Source: an uncultured Blautia sp. (GTDB taxonomy: Bacteria; Bacillota; Clostridia; Lachnospirales; Lachnospiraceae). Taken from it: a stretch of DNA of 6,441 bases. Location of the stretch: assembly GCA_902476765.1 (NCBI GenBank), contig CABSEJ010000179.1:1-6441 (forward strand). Direction: 5' to 3'. The notes under the pieces were generated by a model. It made no database searches, was not told where the DNA came from, and saw only the letters and a list, made by a program, of their open reading frames with translations. Positions 1 to 5,605 of this stretch are shown in pieces (position 1 is the stretch's first letter; the number at the start of each line of letters is the position of its first letter). The position numbers and the translations under genes were made by a program.

Positions 1-57
1 ATAGAACCTAAGAATACTGGATGTATCTCGGCATAACATCTATCTCGTCATAAGGAT
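1..57. other. Unrecognised sequence beyond the RT break
   Basis: RT homology on the minus strand stops at about 58. The remaining bases to the window edge encode nothing in the family in any minus-strand frame, where the next expected block would be a V-D-x-D-L-type motif. No domain V-like hairpin or insertion-sequence end is recognisable in so short a stretch. It may be the start of another inserted element or the far side of a deletion. Sequence left of the window is required to decide. Confidence 0.5.
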
Positions 58-552
58 ATATCCTCGCTCCGCATATTCCTTCACTTTCCTTATGGCTTCC
101 TTTGCGCTTCTTCCCGGTCTGTAGCCGAAACTATTTTCCGAGAAAACCGGCTCATAGATTGGTATCATCTGTTGTGCCATGGCTTGTTGTATGGTGCGGT
201 CTATGACGGTGGGAATACCAAGCTTTCGTATTCCGCCGTCTGGCTTCGGGATTTCCACCCTCCTGACAGGCGATGGGGTATAATGTCCCTTTCTTATCCT
301 GTCTACGATTTCATGGTTGTGTTCCCTTAGATACTGGAACGTCTCATCAATGGTCATTCCATCGATTCCCGGCGCTCCCTTGTTTGCCTTCACTCTCTTG
401 AATGCTCTGTTTAAGTTGTCCTTATCCAGTATCTTTCCTAAGATGTCCGGCTCTGCACTGTCCCTTTCCCCAGTTTTATCAGGTTCCGTTTCTTCGTCCT
501 CGGCAGCTTCCATTGTTTCCATATGCACATTCGTATACGATGGTACAGCCAT
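40..552 (-). pseudogene. ltrA-like: Group II intron reverse transcriptase, N-terminal fragment
   Basis: This open frame of 170 codons carries RT blocks 0 to 2: DILGKILDKDNLNRAFKRV, NKGAPGIDGM, VEIPKPDGGIRKLGIPTVIDR, QQAM and SFGYRPGRSAKEAI. Full-length relatives have about 420-600 residues. Homology ends at the ERGY codons (about 58), just before the block containing the first catalytic Asp, and a stop follows after six unrelated residues. The YADD block and everything after it are absent. The first 30 or so residues are not native: bases 468-552 are maturase-coding sequence read in another frame, so true RT sequence starts near TGERDSAEPD at about 470. No ribosome binding site precedes the ATG at 552 or the internal ATG at 522. 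The frame is open by chance at its 5' end, and the product would be catalytically dead. Confidence 0.87.
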
Positions 553-650
553 TTGTTGATGTCATCAAGGTTGTTCTTCATGCTCGCTATCCCATAATAG
601 TTAAGCCAGCCCCTCGCATATACTTTTATCTTTTCCAGCGAAGGCCTGAT
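468..650 (-). pseudogene. Group II intron maturase (domain X) fragment, out of order
   Basis: The minus-strand frame that opens at 695 and stops at 438 contains LEKIKVYARGWLNYYG, then NKWLYHRIRMCIWKQWK, then RNLIKLG. This is the maturase (domain X) signature found near the C terminus of intron-encoded proteins such as LtrA or MarathonRT. Recognisable homology begins around 650 and stops at the LIKLG codons around 468; the remaining C-terminal tail, usually another 50 or more residues, is missing. It sits directly after the ribozyme 5' region, where the protein N terminus would be expected, and upstream of the RT N-terminal fragment in another frame. It is therefore a displaced fragment. No ribosome binding site or start codon suited to it is apparent, so I treat it as non-functional. 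Confidence 0.85.
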
Positions 651-1023
651 ACTATGACCTCTGCTGACTTCTGTGCGTTCAGCGTTATCTCGCAATAACG
701 GTTATTCCTTTCGGAGCATTTCGCACAGACCTCCCTGGGTACCACACGTTTCTTTCCCTCCATCCATCTGCCGCATCTACTGCACATGATTCCGTGTAGC
801 TACCGGGCTTCATCCTGCATCGCAGACTTACCCTCATGCACAGCCTTATATACGATTTCTGTCCGTCAGACCAGAGGTTTGCCCGTGGGTTAGTAGGTTC
901 CCCACATCCGGCTTCCTTCAGATTCCACCTCACGGTGGACACCCTTGCCTTCGGCTACATCCTTCCCACTACCGGGCGGATTTGGGACTTGCACCCTTAA
1001 GAAACGTGCGCCGCCAGGCGCAC
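651..1023 (-). ncRNA. Group II intron 5' ribozyme region (domains I to about III)
   Basis: This 373-base stretch has no credible protein. Its open frames are accidental and it is rich in short GC stems. Read on the minus strand it starts with GTGCGCC followed at once by a GGCGCAC complement. It contains GGGTGCAAGTCCC near the start and ends with a CAGAAGTCAGCAGAGGTCATAGTA-type stretch (about 652-675, longer than shown as one run) that I recall just upstream of the protein start in related introns. That places it as domains I to III, with the protein normally in domain IV. A GACA in the sequence GGACAG near 860 could pair with the last exon bases TGTC as EBS1, but this is only a guess. A covariance-model search is needed to confirm domain boundaries. 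Confidence 0.75.
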
Positions 1024-1030
1024 GACATAG

Positions 1031-1082
1031 AAAGAGACTGTCCCGTTCCTGATAGGTTTTCTCAGGAAGAGACAGTCTCTTT
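1031..1082 (-). terminator. Rho-independent terminator; intron target hairpin
   Basis: Arms 1031-1042 and 1071-1082 are perfectly complementary over 12 bp. After a small internal loop a second 7-bp stem follows (1046-1052 with 1062-1068), leaving a 9-base loop. It lies 37 bases past the stop of the small Cys-rich gene and so would end the transporter operon. On the minus strand the trailing tract is TTTCTATGTC, then the intron begins at 1023, so the original T tract may have been cut short by the insertion. On the plus strand the hairpin is followed by five T, so it could also stop transcription from the left. Confidence 0.88.
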
Positions 1083-1118
1083 TTCTTCACTTATTTCTTT
1101 TCGCTGCTACAGCTCTTT

Positions 1119-1295
1119 TTATTCCAGATAATCTCTTTCACAGTCTTTACATCGTCCGTCTCTGGCACAGTGAAAATGCAGCATTGTATCAGGAACCCTG
1201 GTGCAGGTAGCACGGGCATATTCCACTATATGTTCTGTTTTCTGCTGTGTTCTGGGGCAATAAACCTGATATTCTTTTGTGTACCTGTCTCCCAT
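1119..1295 (-). CDS. Small Cys-rich hypothetical protein (58 aa)
   Basis: I do not recognise this family. The start at 1295 (MGDRYTKEYQ) lies 4 bases past the symporter stop codon and has an AGAAGGG-type ribosome binding site about 10 bases upstream. An alternative ATG at 1331 would give 70 residues but overlap the symporter by 32 bases and has no better site. The 58 residues include Cys 13, 31, 43, 49 and 52 and His 22, 40 and 42, with a C49-K-D-C52 pair near the C terminus and an LHFHC segment. This spacing could support metal binding or a small zinc-ribbon-like fold, but no known motif is fully matched. There is no signal peptide or membrane segment, so it should be cytosolic. It is the last gene before the operon terminator, so it is probably co-transcribed with the two sodium-coupled transporters. 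No function is assigned. Confidence 0.68.
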   Translation of the reverse strand: MGDRYTKEYQVYCPRTQQKTEHIVEYARATCTRVPDTMLHFHCARDGRCKDCERDYLE

Positions 1296-1299
1296 TTTC

Positions 1300-2670
1300 T
1301 CATCCCTTCTTTCCGGAACCAAATCCTTCAAAATAACTTTTCGTCTCAGATATGACCACTCCGCTAAGTCCCAGCAGTCCTATCAGATTTGGAAAAGCCA
1401 TACATGCGTTAGTAATATCTGCCATGAGCCAAATAGGCTGCAGTTCCAAATAAGGCGCCAGGGCTACACAGGCAATATAACATATTTTATAAGGTAAAAT
1501 CCATTTTACTCCTCTGCACAGATATACCAGGCATCTCTCTCCATAATAGCACCAGCTTATAATTGTAGTAAAGGCAAAAAATATAAGTCCCACCGATACC
1601 ATATACATTCCCATATTATGGGGAAGGCTTAGATTATAAGCGGCATTAGAAAGCCGTCCCCCATCTAAATCTGTTGATTCTAAAAGTCCCGAAGTGATGA
1701 CTACAAGTCCCGTCATGGTACAGATGACAATGGTGGTAAAAAATACGCTTGTCATGGAAACCAGACCCTGTCTCACACAGGATTTTGTCTTGGCCGCAGC
1801 CACCACAATAGGTGAGCTTCCCAGGCCGGCCTCATTGGTATAAACTCCCCGGGCAATTCCGGTTCTCATGGAAGTCATGACGGAAACAAAGGCCGTACCT
1901 GCAGCCCCTCCTGCAACGCCCTGAGGTGTAAAGGCAGAAGTAATTATCAAATGAACGGCCTCAGGTATTGCAGAAAAATTCAAAAAAAGAATCACCAAAG
2001 AACCGACAATATACAGGATAGCCATAAAAGGAACCACAAACTGGGCCGTGTTGGAAATGCTCTGAATTCCTCCCAGCACCACACAGGCAACTGCCACAGC
2101 CACCACAATTCCTATAAGCCAGACCGGGAGACCGAAAGCCTCGCTGGTAGACTCTGTTATGGCATTTACCTGTGGAAAAGTGCCGCAGCCTAACATAGCC
2201 GTCATGATTCCAAAGAAAGCAAACAGTTTTGCCAGCCATGTCCATCTGTCTCCCATACCGTTTTGAATGTAATACATAGGGCCGCCGCATATCTGCCCCT
2301 TTTCGTCGATGCTTCTGTATTTTACTGCCAGAACTCCTTCCGCATACTTGGTAGCCATTCCTGCAAAAGCGGAAACCCACATCCAGAAAAGAGCTCCCGG
2401 ACCGCCCGCCCGCAGGGCTGTGGCCACTCCTACAATGCTTCCCGTTCCGATAGTAGCCGCCAGAGCCGTACAAAGGGAAGCAAAAGCAGATACATCTCCC
2501 TCACCTTCTTCTTTTACAAAAATATAGCGGATAGCCACTCCCAGCCTGGTTATCTGTATGCCCTTCAGCTTCAGAGTAAAATAAAAGCCAGTAGCCAGAA
2601 GCAGCAGCATGGTAGGCGGCCCCCACACAATCTCCTGCATCTTTTGAAGTATTGTCAATAAACCGTTCAT
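1300..2670 (-). CDS. AGCS-family sodium:alanine/glycine symporter
   Basis: This is a cytoplasmic-membrane secondary transporter that takes up alanine and/or glycine with sodium (AGCS family, AlsT/AgcS type). The 456 residues match the usual length of about 440-540. Visible family features are GTGSIVGVATAL at 75-86 directly followed by GGPGALFWMW at 89-98 (the family signature), the GGPMYYIQ motif at 129-136, GIARGVYTNEAGLGSSP at 271-287, and WCYYGER at 373-379. About ten hydrophobic segments are apparent between residues 15 and 445. The ATG at 2670 has GAGAGG 8 bases upstream (2679-2684), inside the 18-base gap after the preceding transporter gene, so the two are translated from one message. 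Which of alanine, glycine or D-alanine is preferred cannot be read from the sequence. The C terminus ends in a short basic tail (GSGKKG). Confidence 0.95.
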   Translation of the reverse strand: MNGLLTILQKMQEIVWGPPTMLLLLATGFYFTLKLKGIQITRLGVAIRYIFVKEEGEGDVSAFASLCTALAATIGTGSIVGVATALRAGGPGALFWMWVSAFAGMATKYAEGVLAVKYRSIDEKGQICGGPMYYIQNGMGDRWTWLAKLFAFFGIMTAMLGCGTFPQVNAITESTSEAFGLPVWLIGIVVAVAVACVVLGGIQSISNTAQFVVPFMAILYIVGSLVILFLNFSAIPEAVHLIITSAFTPQGVAGGAAGTAFVSVMTSMRTGIARGVYTNEAGLGSSPIVVAAAKTKSCVRQGLVSMTSVFFTTIVICTMTGLVVITSGLLESTDLDGGRLSNAAYNLSLPHNMGMYMVSVGLIFFAFTTIISWCYYGERCLVYLCRGVKWILPYKICYIACVALAPYLELQPIWLMADITNACMAFPNLIGLLGLSGVVISETKSYFEGFGSGKKG

Positions 2671-2688
2671 TTCTGTAACCTCTCTGTA

Positions 2689-4008
2689 TCAGCCAATTCC
2701 CTTATAAATCAATCCCAGTATAAACACAAGGACAGTCAGAGGAACATAAATATATATTGCAGTTGGCCGGAAGAATTTAGCCAGTGGCTTCTCTCTTCCG
2801 GTTTCCAGTTCTTCTTTGATTTTTTCAAAACCTAATACATAGTAAATGGACACCGCCCCCAGCACCGCACCAAGAGGCACAATAATGATAGTAACAAAGT
2901 CCATCCAGCTTCCCACTCTGGATTCCTCCTCTATGAGAAGGCCTGTCACAAGGGCAATGGTACCGCACAGAATAACCGCCCACTTTCTGCCAAGCCCAAA
3001 TCTGTTCTGCCAGCTTTCAGATACAGCCTCAAACATATTGATAAGGGAGGTGATACCCGCAAAGCTTACAGACAGAAAAAACACTGCCAGAAATAAGTTT
3101 CCCATGGGCATTTGTCTGAAAATATTCGGTATGGTAATAAACATCAGGGAAGGGCCGGCGGAAGGCTGGATTCCAAAAGCAAACACCGCAGGCATAATAG
3201 CCAAAGCCGACAGCATGGCCGCTATAGTATCGAAAAAAGCGGTCTGAAGGGAAGCCTTGGGTATATCCTCTTTCTTACTAAGATAAGAACCGTAGACAAT
3301 CATTCCCGAGCCTGTAATGGAAAGAGAAAAGAAAGCCTGCCCCATAGCCATAACCCAGGTATCCACATCAGCCAAAGCTTCCCATTTAGGAATAAAAAGA
3401 AACTTATACCCTTCCACTGCTCCCGGCAAAAAGAACACTCGTACAGCCAGGCCTGCAAACAGGATAAAAAATAAGGGCATAAGAATCTTATTTGCCTTTT
3501 CTATCTGCACCGCTGCCCCGCTAAGCAGCACTACTACAGTAATTAAAATAACAGCCACATGCCAGGGTACATTGGCCATGAAAGAAGTAACACCGGAAAA
3601 ATATTCTGAAGCTTCCTGCTCTAACACCTGGTTGGTAACGGCGTCCCACAAAAACCGCAGTACCCAGCCGATAATAACTGAATATCCTACTGCGATTCCC
3701 AGAGAGCCTAAAAGAGGAATCCATCCCAAAATTTTACCTGCCTTTTTCCTTTTTCTGGAAGACCAGCACATTTCATAAGCTCCCAGGGTTCCTGTTCCCG
3801 CCTTTCGTCCAATGGCAAATTCTGCAGAAAGCCCCACAAATCCAAAGAGACAGATAAAGAAAATATAGAGTATTAAAAACGCCGCTCCCCCATATTCTCC
3901 AAGGCGGTATGGAAACATCCAGATATTACCAAGCCCCACCGCTGAGCCAACACAAGCCAGTACAAATCCCAAAGAGTTGGTGAAACTCCCGTTTTTATGT
4001 TTCTGCAT
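2689..4008 (-). CDS. NSS/SNF-family sodium-dependent amino-acid transporter
   Basis: This is a LeuT-fold sodium-coupled symporter of the neurotransmitter:sodium symporter family; bacterial members (LeuT, MhsT, TnaT) import neutral or aromatic amino acids. The 439 residues fit the bacterial 11-12 helix form. TM1 carries GSAVGLGNIWMFPY at 21-34; A23, V24 and N28 align with sodium-site residues A22, V23 and N27 of LeuT. TM6 carries FFSLSITGSGMIVYGSY at 226-242, and TM8 carries FAGITS at 316-321, whose T320 and S321 align with LeuT T354 and S355. The position of the conserved gate Arg of LeuT (R30) is Met31 here, with an Arg four residues later. The ATG at 4008 has AGGAGG about 6 bases upstream. 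It is the first gene of the operon, followed after 18 bases by the AGCS symporter. The substrate is not determinable from sequence alone. Confidence 0.95.
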   Translation of the reverse strand: MQKHKNGSFTNSLGFVLACVGSAVGLGNIWMFPYRLGEYGGAAFLILYIFFICLFGFVGLSAEFAIGRKAGTGTLGAYEMCWSSRKRKKAGKILGWIPLLGSLGIAVGYSVIIGWVLRFLWDAVTNQVLEQEASEYFSGVTSFMANVPWHVAVILITVVVLLSGAAVQIEKANKILMPLFFILFAGLAVRVFFLPGAVEGYKFLFIPKWEALADVDTWVMAMGQAFFSLSITGSGMIVYGSYLSKKEDIPKASLQTAFFDTIAAMLSALAIMPAVFAFGIQPSAGPSLMFITIPNIFRQMPMGNLFLAVFFLSVSFAGITSLINMFEAVSESWQNRFGLGRKWAVILCGTIALVTGLLIEEESRVGSWMDFVTIIIVPLGAVLGAVSIYYVLGFEKIKEELETGREKPLAKFFRPTAIYIYVPLTVLVFILGLIYKGIG

Positions 4009-4056
4009 ATTTTCCTCCTGTTATGCCCTTTGCGGGCGTTTTCGTCATACTTCAAT

Positions 4057-4085
4057 AATTTAACAAAGATATAACAGAAAGTCAA
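4057..4085 (-). promoter_or_regulatory. Sigma-A-like promoter of the transporter operon
   Basis: On the minus strand TTGACT (4080-4085, 5 of 6 consensus) is followed by a 17-base spacer and TAAATT (4057-4062, 4 of 6). Transcription would start near 4050, leaving a leader of about 42 bases with the AGGAGG site. That is too short for a riboswitch or T-box. Two touching palindromes lie just upstream of the -35 box. Confidence 0.6.
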
Positions 4086-4097
4086 CCTGGGACAGAC

Positions 4098-4117
4098 ATT
4101 CCGGAATGAATATTCAT
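4098..4117. promoter_or_regulatory. Paired palindromes, possible operator
   Basis: ATTCCGGAAT (4098-4107) and ATGAATATTCAT (4106-4117) are both perfect palindromes sharing an AT. They lie 13-32 bases upstream of the -35 box of the minus-strand operon and 50-69 bases upstream of that of the divergent plus-strand gene, a position suited to a dimeric activator or shared regulator. TGAATATTCA resembles ArgR half-sites with the central A/T spacer removed, but it is not an ARG box. The regulator is unknown. Confidence 0.4.
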
Positions 4118-4132
4118 AACAACCATACAAAT

Positions 4133-4150
4133 TAAGGGCACAGGCCCTTA
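4133..4150. repeat. Short inverted repeat in divergent intergenic region
   Basis: TAAGGGC (4133-4139) and GCCCTTA (4144-4150) form a 7-bp perfect stem with a 4-base loop (ACAG). It has no T tract on either side and so is unlikely to be a terminator. It ends 17 bases before the -35 box of the plus-strand promoter and could be an operator. Confidence 0.4.
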
Positions 4151-4166
4151 TCCCGGGGATTTTATA

Positions 4167-4195
4167 TTGTGACAATTCTCCGGTCATGATATACT
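4167..4195 (+). promoter_or_regulatory. Extended -10 promoter for the TRIC-family gene
   Basis: TTGTGA (4167-4172, 4 of 6) is followed by a 17-base spacer and TATACT (4190-4195, 5 of 6). TGA directly precedes the -10 box, giving the TGn extended -10. Transcription would begin near 4202, within or just before the palindrome at 4205-4218. This leaves a leader of about 49 bases. Confidence 0.62.
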
Positions 4196-4204
4196 GTCTC
4201 ATGT

Positions 4205-4218
4205 ACCGGCTTGCCGGT
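4205..4218 (+). promoter_or_regulatory. Palindrome at the predicted transcription start
   Basis: ACCGGC (4205-4210), TT, GCCGGT (4213-4218) is a symmetric site with 6-bp arms a few bases past the predicted start site. It is followed ten bases later by six T (4229-4234). The two-base loop and the distance to the T run argue against a normal terminator or attenuator. A repressor site or an mRNA 5'-end hairpin that stabilises the transcript are both possible. Confidence 0.38.
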
Positions 4219-4250
4219 CTATCAGGTATTTTTTAAGGAGTTTTTTAACT

Positions 4251-4889
4251 ATGGATACGTTTATTTTTGTTCTTGAAATCATCGGTACCATCGCCTTTGC
4301 CTCCTCCGGCGCTATGCTGGCTATGGAAAAGAAGATGGATATTTTCGGCGTTAATGTTCTGGGGGCCACCACAGCAGTAGGTGGTGGTATGATGCGGGAT
4401 ATTATATTAGGTGTTACGCCTCCTGCCGCCTTTTCCAAGCCTATTTATATTTTAGTTTCCCTGGTAACGTCCACGCTGCTTTTTACCATTGTTTACATAA
4501 AACCTATGCTTCTTCACTCCAAAATCAAGAGCAGCTATTATGACAGGCTAATGCTCTGGTGTGACACTGCAGGGCTGGGTATTTTTACAGTGGTAGGTAT
4601 TCAGACTGCCTCAGGAATCATGCAGGAAAACAATTCCTTCTTCTTCGTATTTATCGGCGTGCTCACCGGTGTAGGCGGCGGTGTTCTTCGGGATATAATG
4701 GCCGGGGAAACACCTTATATTCTGGTAAAACATATTTACGCCTGCGCTGCTATTGCAGGCGGAATGGTATGTGTGCTGTGCAGAAACTCTATGGGGGAAG
4801 CAGCCGGAGTAATCCTGGGACTTGCGGTGACGGTTATTATTCGTTCCCTGGCCGCCCGTTTCCGCTGGAATTTGCTGCGGATTCATTGA
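4251..4889 (+). CDS. TRIC/UPF0126-family membrane protein (YadS/YicG-like)
   Basis: This is a small integral membrane protein with an internal two-fold repeat typical of the TRIC/UPF0126 family. Each half has the GGG-x-x-RD motif: GGGMMRD at 44-50 and GGGVLRD at 142-148, each at the kinked second helix of a three-helix unit. The seventh hydrophobic segment is at about 184-200, giving seven membrane helices. The length of 212 fits the family (about 200-220). Structurally studied prokaryotic members are trimeric monovalent cation channels, while other bacterial members have been proposed as glycine transporters from mutant fitness data. The neighbouring divergent operon of amino-acid symporters mildly favours the second view. 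The ATG at 4251 has AAGGAG 10 bases upstream (4235-4240). The gene is followed by yqeY, which has its own promoter. Confidence 0.92.
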   Translation: MDTFIFVLEIIGTIAFASSGAMLAMEKKMDIFGVNVLGATTAVGGGMMRDIILGVTPPAAFSKPIYILVSLVTSTLLFTIVYIKPMLLHSKIKSSYYDRLMLWCDTAGLGIFTVVGIQTASGIMQENNSFFFVFIGVLTGVGGGVLRDIMAGETPYILVKHIYACAAIAGGMVCVLCRNSMGEAAGVILGLAVTVIIRSLAARFRWNLLRIH

Positions 4890-4913
4890 CCAAAAGAAAA
4901 ATCGTGGTATAAT
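4886..4913 (+). promoter_or_regulatory. Promoter of yqeY overlapping the TRIC stop codon
   Basis: TTGACC (4886-4891, 5 of 6) contains the TGA stop of the upstream gene (4887-4889). After a 16-base spacer comes a perfect TATAAT (4908-4913) preceded by TGG, an extended -10. Transcription would start near 4920, giving a leader of about 85 bases that contains the palindrome GCAGGCCTGC (4959-4968). Confidence 0.7.
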
Positions 4914-5004
4914 GTCGTCAGGCATTATACTGTTGGTCGGATGCCGCCAAAGTGGAGTGCAGGCCTGCCGCAAAGGTAAAACAGGAAAAGGAGTGTGCAT
5001 AAAT

Positions 5005-5451
5005 ATGAGTAAAATTGATGTAGTAAGAAAAGCCATGGTAGAGGCTATGAAAGCAGGAGACAAGGAGCGGAAGGATTCTCTTTCCATGCTGCTTTCTGCT
5101 TTGAAAAATAAGGCCATTGACAAGCGCTCTGACCTTACAGAAGCAGAAGAAAACGAAGTGGTTTTGAAAGAAATCAAGCAGACAAAGGAAACTCTGGACC
5201 TGACTCCTTCAGAGCGTCAGGACATTATCGAAGAATGTACCAAACGAATTGCTGTGTATGAGGAATTTGCTCCAAAAATGCTGAGCGAAGAAGAAATTAA
5301 AGAAGTTATCCGTCAGGTTTTAGGAGAACTTTCCATCGAAGCACCCACTCCCAAGGATAAAGGACCTATTATGAAGGTACTGATGCCCAAGGTGAAAGGC
5401 ATTGCAGACGGTAAACTGGTAAATCAGGTGCTGGCTTCCATGATGCAGTAA
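5005..5451 (+). CDS. yqeY: GatB/YqeY domain-containing protein
   Basis: This 148-residue soluble, highly helical protein consists of one YqeY domain, related to the C-terminal tail domain of the GatB subunit of Asp-tRNA(Asn)/Glu-tRNA(Gln) amidotransferase. Family length is about 147-150. The N-terminal half (residues 1-85) carries the LSMLLSALKNKAID segment and the charged helix that follows. The C-terminal part has MLSEEEIKEVI (92-102) and the conserved MKVLMPKVKGIADGKLVNQV stretch (123-142). A tRNA-binding role is inferred by analogy with GatB; the free protein's cellular function is poorly defined. The start at 5005 is chosen over the upstream in-frame ATG at 4912 because AAGGAG (4988-4993) precedes it, homology begins with MSKID, and 4912 lies inside the -10 box. 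A strong terminator follows at 5541. Confidence 0.93.
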   Translation: MSKIDVVRKAMVEAMKAGDKERKDSLSMLLSALKNKAIDKRSDLTEAEENEVVLKEIKQTKETLDLTPSERQDIIEECTKRIAVYEEFAPKMLSEEEIKEVIRQVLGELSIEAPTPKDKGPIMKVLMPKVKGIADGKLVNQVLASMMQ

Positions 5452-5460
5452 CATCTTAAA

Positions 5461-5516
5461 TCAGGGTATACAGCCCTGGGCCATGCTGTTATCATATTTT
5501 TCAGGGTAATACCCTG
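5461..5516 (+). repeat. Two CAGGG-type hairpins after yqeY
   Basis: TCAGGGTA occurs twice, at 5461-5468 and 5501-5508, exactly 40 bases apart. The first can pair with CCCTG (5474-5478) and the second with ACCCTG (5511-5516), giving short hairpins with 7- and 3-base loops; the second is followed by TTTC. They may be weak transcript-end structures or a decayed duplication. No protein is encoded here. Confidence 0.4.
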
Positions 5517-5540
5517 TTTCACTGTCTCTTATAAAGGGCC

Positions 5541-5587
5541 AAAATCCCGGTGTTCAAACTCTCTTTGTCTGAACACCGGGATTTTTT
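5541..5587. terminator. Bidirectional rho-independent terminator
   Basis: Arms 5541-5556 and 5570-5585 are perfectly complementary over 16 bp around a 13-base loop. The plus strand ends in six T and the minus strand in four T. It lies between convergent genes, 90 bases after yqeY and 18 bases after the stop of the thiol-disulfide protein gene, and should end both transcripts. Confidence 0.93.
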
Positions 5588-5605
5588 GCGATTATCCTAT
5601 TATTA

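Larger units (their letters stand above)
58..1023 (-). mobile_element. Rearranged, defective group IIC-type intron
   Basis: The 5' boundary is placed at 1023, where the minus strand begins GTGCGCC, matching the GUGYG start of bacterial group II introns. The preceding exon ends in a 12-bp plus 7-bp terminator hairpin and a short T-rich tract (TTTCTATGTC), the insertion target known for class C introns. Downstream come a ribozyme-like 5' region, a maturase fragment and an RT N-terminal fragment, in the wrong order for a normal intron protein. No domain V or VI is visible, and the 3' end is either lost or outside the window. The RT fragment (PKPDGG, GIPTV.DR, FGYRP blocks) and the maturase fragment (RIRMCIWKQWK) most resemble class C intron proteins of gut Clostridia, judged by memory of the family rather than by a search. 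The element cannot encode a working RT here. It could splice only if the 3' domains exist outside the window. Confidence 0.85.

Noticed and set aside
685..1090. Two minus-strand open frames (685-942 and 890-1090) that could be small proteins
   Set aside because: They lie within the intron ribozyme region and across the terminator hairpin, overlap each other and have biased, non-protein-like composition. The structured RNA explains the sequence.
1296..1331. Longer start (1331) for the small Cys-rich protein
   Set aside because: It would overlap the symporter by 32 bases without a better ribosome binding site. The 1295 start fits the gap and has an SD-like sequence.
1951..3778. Several plus-strand and alternative minus-strand open frames inside the two transporter genes
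   Set aside because: All lie opposite or within strongly supported transporter genes, show no family resemblance and have no convincing ribosome binding sites.
4009..4050. Riboswitch or T-box in the leader of the NSS/AGCS operon
   Set aside because: The predicted leader is only about 42 bases with a single 4-bp hairpin (GCCC 4025-4028 with GGGC 4034-4037), too small for either.
4912..5004. Upstream in-frame start for yqeY adding 31 residues
   Set aside because: The ATG falls inside the predicted -10 box, has no ribosome binding site, and the added residues are unlike the family. The start at 5005 has AAGGAG and matches the family N terminus.
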